The notes below the pieces were generated by a model. The model made no database searches and had not been told where the DNA came from. It saw only the letters and a program-made list of their open reading frames with translations. 5,209 bases of DNA. Origin: DATKZB01 sp035528235. Lineage in GTDB: Bacteria; Planctomycetota; Phycisphaerae; FEN-1346. The translations under genes were made by a program, and so were the position numbers. Of the stretch, positions 1 through 5,209 are shown piece by piece; position 1 is the stretch's first letter, and each line of letters opens with the position of its first letter. The stretch covers positions 1-5,209 of the forward strand of contig DATKZB010000079.1 in assembly GCA_035528235.1 (NCBI GenBank), given 5' to 3'.

Positions 1-94
1 ATCCATGGCGATGGCCTCCCGGGGCCCATTCCCCGGCAGTCCCATCGGCCGGCAGCATGAACCATCTTGAGCCTTTGTAGCGTTGTAGTACTAG
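1..94. other. Left flank with no supportable gene; stop-codon cluster before the large reading frame
   Basis: Every forward frame is closed here: TGA at 58-60 in phase 1, TGA at 68-70 and TAG at 86-88 and 92-94 in phase 2, and TAG at 78-80 in phase 3. Bases 61-94 contain only 15 G/C of 34, clearly poorer than the coding DNA that follows. An 8-bp palindrome, TAGTACTA, lies at 86-93. None of the short forward translations resembles the region expected upstream of a CotH domain, and there is no ribosome-binding site with an in-frame start for the frame opening at 95. The stretch may be a rearrangement junction, the decayed 5' part of the gene, or an assembly error at a contig end. I cannot separate these from the sequence alone. 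Confidence 0.6.
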
Positions 95-1060
95 GCGGGC
101 GTCCGGAACCGTGGCGAGGGGACGCGCAGCCGGCACCCGCACAACTACCGGGTCAATATCCCGACGGACGACAAGTGGTACGGCCTGATCGCCGTCAACT
201 TCAACACGCAGTACACGCGGGCCCAGACGGCGGGGGCGGCCATTTTCCAGATGGCGGGCCTGGCGGCCGCCGACGGCACGGCCGTCCGGATGCTGACGAA
301 CGGCCTGAACGGTTACGACTACGGCGGGTCGTTCCGCGCGCCGCACAACGGCGTCTACTTCCGCCTCGACCCGTACAACAGCGAGTTCGCCGACTCGCAC
401 TTCCCGAACGACCCCGCCGGCAACATGTACAAGGGTGTCTGGGGGGCCGACCTGGCCTACCGCGGCGAGAACAAGAACTCGTACCGCGACGACTACGCCA
501 AGCAGACCAACGCCGCCGAGGACGACTGGTCGGACCTCATCGAACTGACCCGCGTCCTGACCCAGACCCCCGACGCGCAGTATTACGACGAGGTCAGCCG
601 CGTCGTCGACATCGACCAGTGGCTGCGGTACTTCGCCGTCAACATGCTCATCGGCAACCGCGAGAACAGCATGGGCGGCGTCGGCAACCGCAACGAGTAC
701 ATCAGCGACGACTACTCGCTCTACATCGGCATCCTGGACCCCAAGGCCCACCTGCTGGTCCACGACCTCGACACGGTTCTCGGCCAGGGCGACGACACCG
801 CGTCGCCCACGTATGCCCCCGGCGGCCTGTTCCCGACGGGCGGCCTGCCGATTCTGGACCGGTTCCTCAAGGAGCCCCAGATCGCCCATCGGCTGTACGA
901 GATTTACCTGGAAGAAATCGCGACGACGTTCGCCCCCGAGAACCTCAACCCGCTTCTGGACCAGGTGCTGGGCGGCTGGCTCCCGCCGGCCACCATCCAG
1001 AGCATGAAGGACTACGCGGCCGCGCGCCGGGCCCACATCCTCTCGCTCATCCCCTCGGAC
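95..1060 (+). other. CotH kinase-like domain, N-terminal edge missing
   Basis: Residues 1-322 resemble the CotH family, whose founding member is a Bacillus spore-coat protein kinase that phosphorylates other coat proteins. Visible family features in order are GVRNRGEGTRSR followed by HNYRVNIP (residues 2-23), an alpha-helical AGAAIFQMAGLAA stretch, GNMYKGVWG, the KQTN..EDDWSDLIEL segment, GNRENSMGG near residue 187, and HDLDTVLGQGDD at residues 223-234. The last matches the conserved DLD-type acidic motif thought to contribute to metal and nucleotide binding in CotH. The domain closes with RRAHILSLIPSDLT. Many CotH proteins carry a Lys just before the YRV strand; here the residue is His, so kinase activity is uncertain. 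The domain starts almost exactly at the stop cluster, so upstream strands are absent. Confidence 0.85.
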
Positions 1061-4000
1061 CTGACCGCCGCGACCGGCCTGGGGCAGTCCCAGGGCTACG
1101 ATTACACCACCACCAACCACGTGGACCTGACCGGCACGGCCGACGCCGCCCACACCGCCACCGTCCTGGTCGGCACCCTCCCGACCGATTACACCCCCTG
1201 GACCGGCACCTGGACCACCGTGGGCAGCACGAGTTACGCCTCGGCCATGCTCGTCTCGTCCGACGGCGGCGCCACGTTCCACGTGCCGACCGTGGGCGAG
1301 GACCCCCAGGACTGGACCGCCATCGGCTATAACGACGACGCCTGGGTCAGCCAGATCGCTGAGGGCCAGGCCGGGCTGCTCGTGACCGAGATCGGGACCG
1401 GCGACACGCGGTACGTCGAGATCGAGAACGTCTCCGACGCCGCCATCGCCACCGCCGGTTGGACGGTCCTTGTGAACGACCCGTCGCTGGCCGACATCGA
1501 CGACGTCTTCGCGACGCCCTGGAGCCTGCCGGCCAGCGTCGGCGCGGGCCAGGTGCTTTACCAGACGGACGACGTGGGCGACCACTACTGGGGCGCCACC
1601 ATCCCCTGGGGACCCGAGGGCGAAGGCTGGGTCATGGTGCTCGATGACGCCGGCACCGTCATGGACTTCGCGGCGTGGGGCTACACGACGGGCCAGATCG
1701 CCGCCATGTCGGTCGATTACGGCGCCTTCACGGGCATCACCGTGGCCGGCCAATGGACGGGCGACGGCGCCGACCCCGGCACGACGGGTTCCGGCGGAAT
1801 GGCCACGACGTTCGTGGCCTACAACGACCACATCGGGGGCGCCGGCACGCACGCCAACGCGACCACGTATGCCGCCGACGGCACGACGTCGGGCATCCTG
1901 AAGGACATCGAGACCGGCACCCTCACGCTGGTCACGCTGACGACGTCGCAGACGGGCGTTGCCTTCGCCGACCTCAGCGGGTGGCCGGCCCCCGGCACGG
2001 ACGCCTACAACGCGTTCAACGGGTACGTCGACTTCTCGTCGGCCACGCACGCCAGCATCGAGGTGGCCGGCGCCGACCGGTACACCCACACCTTCACCGG
2101 CCTGGACAGGGGCCCCAACGCGACCTACACCTTCACCGGCACGGCCATCCGCGGCGACATCGACTACACGACCCGCTGGACGCTGGTCTCGCTGGAGGGC
2201 GCCGACGCGGCCACGCCGGCCTACAGCACGGGCGACGGGGTCGTCTACATCAGCAACTCCCAGGTGGCCATCTGGGCCGGCACCAACAACCAGGCGGGCC
2301 AGGGCTTCGTGGCCGCCTGGACCGGCATCGACCCGGGCACCGACGGCCGGTTCTCCGTCGTCTCGACGCAGTACACCGGCGCCATCCCGACCTCGGTCGA
2401 CGTCGGCGGCATGGCCAACGGCTCGAAGGGCTACGGCCTGAGTGCCACGCGGCTGGAAGAGATCGGCCTGGGCGGGCCGCTCTCGGTCCTCGAACGCACC
2501 GGCGACCACGACCTCGACGGCGCCGGCGACTTCGTGCGGACCGACACCGGCAGCCTGGGCGCCCAGAACGCCGACCTGACCGTGCCGTTCGGCACCATCA
2601 CGCCGGTCGCGCAGGGCCTGGGTTTCAGCGGCGGCGCGTACGACGCCTACATCGGGACCGACGTGGCGGCGGCGATGCAGGGCACCCATGCCTCGCTCTG
2701 GACGCGCCTGGAGTTCACCGCGCCCGACCTGACGGACTACGACGCCCTGACGCTCAACCTCCGTTACGACGACGGGTTCGTGGTGTACCTCAACGGCGCC
2801 AAGGTGGCCGAGGCCAACGCGCCGGCATCGCCGGCATGGGACTCGGCGGCCACCGGCGCGCACGACGGCACGACGGCGGTCGCGATCGACCTGACGCCCT
2901 GGCTCGATGACCTGCTCGCCGGCACCAACGTCCTGGCCATCCACGGCCTGAACGTCGACGCCGCAGACGCCGACTTCCTGGTCCAGGCCGAACTGGTGGC
3001 CACGCGCGGCACGCCGGGCGAGGGCCTGGCGATCCGGCCCGGCATCAACCGCTCCGTCGTGCGGGCCCTCGACGCCGACGGCAACGAGATTGGCCGCACC
3101 ACCCGCGACGTCTGGTACAACGACGGCAGCGTGGTCGACGTGCCCAGCAGCCTGCCCGCCGGCACCACCACCTGGACCGCCGCCGACGGGCCGTATCGCG
3201 TGACCGGCAACCTGACCATCCCCAGCGGCGCCACGCTCGTCATCAAGCCGGGCACGACCGTCTTCTTCGATTCCGGCACGTACATGACGGTGGGCGGCAC
3301 GTTGGACGCGCGCGGCACGCCGAACGGGCACATCCGGCTGACCGTGACGCCGGGCGGCACGAACTGGGGGGGCCTGCGGTTTTCGGGCGGCGCCCAAGTG
3401 AGCGAGATCGCCTACGCCGACATCGATTACACGAGCGGGTCCGACGCCATCGACGCCTCCGGCACCGCCGTCCACATGGATCACCTGACGTTCGACCACG
3501 CCGGCGGCGGGTATTACCTCGACTGGCACGACGCCTCCATCATCCTGACGAACTCGGTCCTGCCGTTCATCGCCTCGCACGAACTGTTCCACTTCCTGGG
3601 CTTCCCGGCCAGCGGCTACGCCCTGGTCCAGGGCAACTACTTCGGCGGCACGAGCGGCTACAACGACGTCATCGACTTCACGGGCGGCCAGCGGCCCGGA
3701 CCCATCGCCCAGTTCATCGGAAACGTCTTCGACGGCGGCGGCGACGACTGCCTCGACCTCGACGCCGCCGACGCCTACGTGGCCGGCAACGTCTTCATGC
3801 ACATCCACCAGGACGGCGACCGCGAGTCGAAGTCCTACGCCGTGACCACCGGCACCGAGGGCGGCGACATCACCGAACTGACGGTCGTCGGGAACCTCTT
3901 CTGGGACGTCGACCACGCCATGCTTGCCAAGGACGGCGGGTTCATCACCGCCGTCAATAACACGATCGTGGACGTCCACAAAGACCCCGCCGTCTCGGGC

Positions 4001-5209
4001 GCCACCACCGCCGTCATCGGTTTCTACGAGAACCGTAGCGGCCAGTGGCCCGGCGCCGGCGCCATCCTCGAAGGCAACGTCATCTACGACGTGTCCCGCC
4101 TCTGGGGAGATATCGACGGCATGGGCACCACCACCTACGTGGTGGCCAACAACAACGTCATCTACGACGTGGACCTGGTCGGCGAGACTATCCCCGGCGT
4201 CGGCAACATCCTCGAGGCCCCGCGCCTCTGGAACACGACGAACATCGCCGACGTCTGGAACGACTTCCGCCTGCGGCCCGGGTCGCCGGCCATCGGCGCC
4301 GGGCCGAACGGTGTCGACGCGGGCGCCCTGCCGGGCTACCTGGCCACCATCGCCGGCGAACCCTACGGCACGACCTGGAGCGATACCGCCACGCTGACCG
4401 TCGGCGGGCCCGACATCTACGGTTACAAGTACCGTCTCATGCGCGACGGCGCCTGGGTGGGCGACTGGAGCGACGAGACGCCCGTCGACTGGTCCGTCAC
4501 GAAACTCCCCGTCTCCTCGCTCACCAGCGCCGGCGGCGTGGCCACGGCCACCGTGGCCGGACACGGCTATGCCAACGGCGACATCATCGTCATCGAGGGC
4601 GTCTCGACCAGCCAGCGCGGGTACATGGGACCGTTCACCATCTTCAACGTGACGGCCAACACGTTCCAGTACACGCTGGGCGAGGGCGTATCGAGCCCCG
4701 CCTCGGGCACCATCGTCGCCTGGAAGCCGCTGCCGGCGCCGGCCGTCCCGCCCATCGCCCTGAGCGGCCTCGCGGCGGGCGAGTACACCGTGTACGTCGC
4801 CACGAAGAACTCCGCCGGCTTCTGGCAGGACGAGGCCGATGCCACGGCCTCCCGCTCCTGGACCGTCGATCCCGGCTGGAGCCAGTTGCACCTCAGCGAG
4901 ATCATGGCGAGCAACGCCACGGCCCTGCTGGCCGGAGGCGTGTATCCCGACGCCGTCGAACTGTACTACGATGCGGCCCCCGGCTCGCCCGCCCTCGACC
5001 TGGGCGGCTACAGCCTGACCGACAACGTCGACCTCCCCCGCAAGTTCACCTTCGCCCCCGGCACCACGATTGCGGCTGGCGGGTACCTGACCGTCTACGC
5101 CGACACGAACCCCGGCGCGGAGCCGGGCATCTGGCTGGGGTTCAACCTGAAGGCCGAGGGCGACGACCTCCGGCTGTTCGACCCGATTCAGACCGAGACG
5201 GCGCTCGAC
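95..5209 (+). CDS. Giant multidomain CotH kinase-like / lamin-tail / beta-helix surface protein, partial at both ends
   Basis: One uninterrupted frame of 1705 codons runs from the stop at 92-94 to the right edge. Domain order by residue (residue 1 is the codon at 95): CotH-like 1-322; Ig-like first part 343-376; jelly-roll-like start 390-427; lamin-tail-like 428-532; unnamed beta-rich domain 570-790; jelly roll 796-972; Ig-like second part 977-1012; right-handed beta-helix 1023-1414; Ig/FnIII-like 1419-1592 with an FCCH-like insert at 1473-1543; lamin-tail-like 1599-1705. I see no internal membrane segment and only one Cys (residue 1219), which fits an exported protein, but the signal peptide and true start are not in the window. 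The first in-frame ATG (251) falls inside the CotH domain and is not a credible start, and the residues before it already match the CotH family. The protein is inferred to be a cell-surface or secreted adhesion-type protein with a possible kinase domain. No partner genes are visible. The 5' end may be truncated or broken, so a pseudogene cannot be excluded. Confidence 0.92.
1121..1222 (+). other. First part of an Ig-like segment after the CotH domain
   Basis: Residues 343-376 read VDLTGTADAAHTATVLVG, then a segment with WTGTW. In CotH proteins of this type, as I recall them, such a strand pair directly follows the kinase-like domain and continues with a 'GLNR..V.ALD..G.E..RTT.DVWYDDG' segment. 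That continuation is not adjacent here but appears about 1.8 kb downstream at 3023-3130, suggesting an interrupted unit. Boundaries are approximate. Confidence 0.45.
1262..1375 (+). other. Short jelly-roll-like start segment (WTAIGYNDDAW)
   Basis: Residues 390-427 include FHVPT and DWTAIGYNDDAWVS. This W-(x)n-F/Y-(N/D)-D-x-x-W pattern is typical of the first strands of the galactose-binding-like jelly rolls common in planctomycete surface proteins. The rest of such a fold (TDV, YDDGFVVYLNG) lies at 2480-3010, after two other modules, so this may be the detached beginning of that domain. The alternative is a linker with chance similarity. Confidence 0.4.
1376..1801 (+). other. Lamin-tail-like domain 1 and following linker
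   Basis: Residues 428-532 begin LLVTEIGTGDTRYVEIENVSD, the usual opening of bacterial lamin-tail (LTD) domains: a hydrophobic strand ending in E-I, then a Y-V-E-I-x-N strand. A central GWTVLVND strand, W.LPASVGAGQVLY, YWGATIPWG and a closing GWVMVLDDAGTVMDFAAWG follow; the last two match the 'D..G..vD...W' end of the fold. LTDs are beta-sandwich modules seen in many exported bacterial proteins and are thought to mediate binding or anchoring. Bases 1691-1801 encode a Gly/Thr-rich linker (residues 533-569) with VAGQWTGDG that may complete the domain. Confidence 0.7.
1802..2464 (+). other. Beta-rich domain of a recurring planctomycete surface-protein type, function unknown
   Basis: Residues 570-790 contain YNDHIGGAGTHANATTY, SGILKDIETG, GTDAYNAFNGYVDF, YTHTFTGLDRGPNATYTFTG, AIRGDIDYTTRWTLVSLEGA, AWTGIDPGTDGRFSVVSTQY and a closing GSKGYGLSATRLEEIG. 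I recognise this set of strands as a module recurring in large planctomycete-type exported proteins but know no accepted name or function. The alternating aromatic and Thr/Ser strands and the terminal R-L-E-E strand suggest a beta-sandwich, possibly carbohydrate-binding. It sits between lamin-tail-like domain 1 and the main jelly roll, apparently as an inserted module. Confidence 0.5.
2480..3010 (+). other. Galactose-binding-like jelly-roll domain
   Basis: Residues 796-972. An opening LERTGDHDLDGAGDF and SLGAQNADLTVPFG lead into GLGFSGGAYDAYIGTDVAAA, a WTRLEF strand, then the core YDDGFVVYLNGAKVA (YDDGF at residues 891-895), followed by NAPASPAWDSAA, IDLTPWLDDLLAGTNVLAIHGLN and DADFLVQAELVA. 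The sequence 'YDDGF-x-x-Y-x-NG' with a later 'L-x-x-G-x-N-V-L-A-I-x-x-x-N' is a recognisable signature of the beta-sandwich found in glycosidase-associated and surface proteins of Planctomycetes. It is most likely an adhesive or sugar-binding module with no catalytic role. The LERTG..D..DF....SLG opening also resembles the tail that often follows lamin-tail domains in this family. Confidence 0.65.
3023..3130 (+). other. Second part of the Ig-like segment before the beta-helix
   Basis: Residues 977-1012 carry IRPGINRSVVRALDADGNEI and then RTTRDVWYNDGS. The 'G-x-N-x-x-x-x-x-A-x-D-x-x-G' strand-turn pattern is the usual final part of Ig-like repeats in CotH-containing surface proteins, and it normally follows a strand like the one at 1121-1222. 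It leads directly into the beta-helix through a short Pro/Ser/Thr linker. Confidence 0.45.
3161..4336 (+). other. Right-handed parallel beta-helix domain (pectate-lyase-like fold)
   Basis: Residues 1023-1414. The cap region reads YRVTGNLTIPSGATLVIKPG (residue 1039 is the N of NLT) and TYMTVGGTLDARG, the common opening of these helices. Repeated rungs follow, each with a GN/NN-hydrophobic pattern: GNYFGG, GNVFDG, GNVFMHI, GNLFWDV, NNTIVDV, GNVIYDV and NNVIYDV. This is the asparagine-ladder signature of parallel beta-helices. The YNDVIDF motif (residues 1189-1195) and the acidic GGGDDCLDLDAAD stretch lie on adjacent rungs. The domain closes with DFRLRPGSPAIGAG (1390-1403), a frequent last rung. 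Such folds bind or cleave polysaccharides, but I see no definite lyase or hydrolase catalytic set, so enzyme activity is not claimed. Confidence 0.85.
4349..4870 (+). other. Ig/FnIII-like domain interrupted by an insert
   Basis: Residues 1419-1592. The first part has IAGEPYGTT, ATLTVGG and YGYKYRLMRDGAW with GDWSDETP. The second part has IALSGLAAGEYTVYVATKN, SAGFWQDE and SRSWTV. Together they give the usual strand order of a fibronectin-III-like module ('Y-x-Y-R-L-x-x-G-x-W...L-x-x-G-x-Y-x-V-x-V-x-x-x-N-x-A-G-x-W'). The two halves are separated by about 70 residues that belong to a different module (4511-4723). The domain links the beta-helix to the second lamin-tail domain. Confidence 0.6.
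4511..4723 (+). other. FCCH-like beta module inserted in the Ig-like domain
   Basis: Residues 1473-1543. The pattern is VSSLTSAGGVATATVAGHGY, then GDIIVIEGV, GYMGPFTIFNVTANTFQYTL and a closing ASGTIVAW. The 'H-G-Y/F-x-x-G-D-x-V-x-I-x-G' strand followed by 'Y-x-G-x-F-x-I-x-x-V-x-x-x-x-F-x-Y-x-L' is a small beta module frequent in bacterial surface and phage tail proteins. I recall it being assigned to the same profile family as the FCCH domain of ubiquitin-activating enzymes. That similarity is structural or by profile only and gives no reason to infer a ubiquitin-like pathway here. Confidence 0.6.
4889..5209 (+). other. Lamin-tail-like domain 2, cut by the right edge
   Basis: Residues 1599-1705. 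HLSEIMASNATALL opens the domain in the classic form ('I-x-E-I-M-A-x-N'), followed by YPDAVELYYDA, LDLGGYSLTDNVDLPRKFTF, GTTIAAGGYLTVYAD and LGFNLKAEGDDLRLFDP. These match the E-x-x-N, 'D-x-x-E-L-Y', 'L-x-G-x-x-L-T-D', 'P-x-x-x-x-F', 'G-x-Y-x-V-x-x-D' and 'F-x-L-x-x-x-G-x-x-x-x-L' landmarks of bacterial lamin-tail domains in order. Only the last strand ('V-D-x-x-x') should lie beyond the window. The match is cleaner than that of domain 1. Confidence 0.85.

Noticed and set aside
1..65. Minus-strand start codon (CAT at 63-65) with an AAAGG-like sequence a few bases upstream, open to the left edge
   Set aside because: Only about 21 codons are visible (MVHAAGRWDC...), all three reverse frames are open here, and the product matches nothing I recognise. 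It may be a divergent gene start but cannot be supported.
86..93. Palindrome TAGTACTA as an operator or recombination site
   Set aside because: Eight bases are too few to be meaningful without a repeat or neighbouring promoter, and no partner copy was noticed elsewhere in the window.
67..1332. Long open frame in phase 1 starting at TTG
   Set aside because: Its product is extremely rich in Arg, Pro, Gly and His with no recognisable domain, typical of the out-of-phase shadow of a GC-rich gene. The phase-2 frame over the same bases encodes a clear CotH-like domain.
1675..2910. Second long phase-1 open frame, about 410 residues
   Set aside because: The translation is dominated by Arg, His, Gly and Asp, with low-complexity runs. 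The lamin-tail, unnamed and jelly-roll domains are all readable in phase 2 across this stretch.
2764..3360. Antisense open frame of about 198 codons
   Set aside because: No recognisable domain or upstream ribosome-binding site, and it lies fully opposite the jelly roll and beta-helix start. It is explained by high GC reducing stops on the opposite strand.
3161..4336. Calling the beta-helix a pectate lyase or other specific polysaccharide lyase
   Set aside because: The fold is clear, but I see no definite family catalytic set, and many such helices in surface proteins are non-enzymatic.
4511..4723. FCCH-like segment read as evidence for a ubiquitin-like system
   Set aside because: The segment is a small structural beta module common in bacterial and phage surface proteins. 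There is no adenylation domain, catalytic Cys or ubiquitin-like protein in the window.
4567..4920. Antisense open frame of about 117 codons
   Set aside because: It lies opposite the FCCH-like insert and the start of lamin-tail domain 2 and has no recognisable family features.

Overview
The window is GC-rich (very roughly two thirds G+C, with a strong preference for G or C at third codon positions). It is almost entirely one protein-coding reading frame on the plus strand, in codon phase 2. The frame opens just after a stop at 92-94 and stays open to the last base (95-5209, 1705 codons), so the gene is cut at the right edge and has no visible start at the left. The mix of a CotH kinase-like domain, lamin-tail-like domains, a sugar-binding-like jelly roll and a right-handed beta-helix in one giant, Cys-poor, Asp/Gly/Thr/Ala-rich chain is typical of large secreted or surface proteins of Planctomycetota and related PVC bacteria, probably from an environmental genome. 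That assignment rests on remembered family style, not on a search.

Layout. Bases 1-94 hold no supportable gene: stops close all three forward frames between 58 and 94, and bases 61-94 are markedly AT-richer than the rest. From 95 the chain runs in this order: CotH kinase-like domain (95-1060); first part of a small Ig-like segment (1121-1222); a short WTAIGYNDDAW segment resembling the start of a jelly roll (1262-1375); lamin-tail-like domain 1 (1376-1690) with a linker to 1801; a beta-rich domain I recognise but cannot name (1802-2464); a galactose-binding-like jelly roll with a YDDGFVVYLNG core (2480-3010); a segment that looks like the second part of the Ig-like unit (3023-3130); a long right-handed beta-helix (3161-4336); a second Ig/FnIII-like domain (4349-4870) interrupted by an FCCH-like insert (4511-4723); and lamin-tail-like domain 2 (4889-5209), which runs off the window.

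The most noteworthy points are the nested, insertion-within-domain design of the chain and the abrupt left junction, where the CotH domain begins directly behind a cluster of stops. The parts suggest an exported protein that joins a possible protein-kinase-like head to several adhesive or carbohydrate-binding modules. No RNA gene, CRISPR array, insertion sequence, promoter or terminator could be supported.
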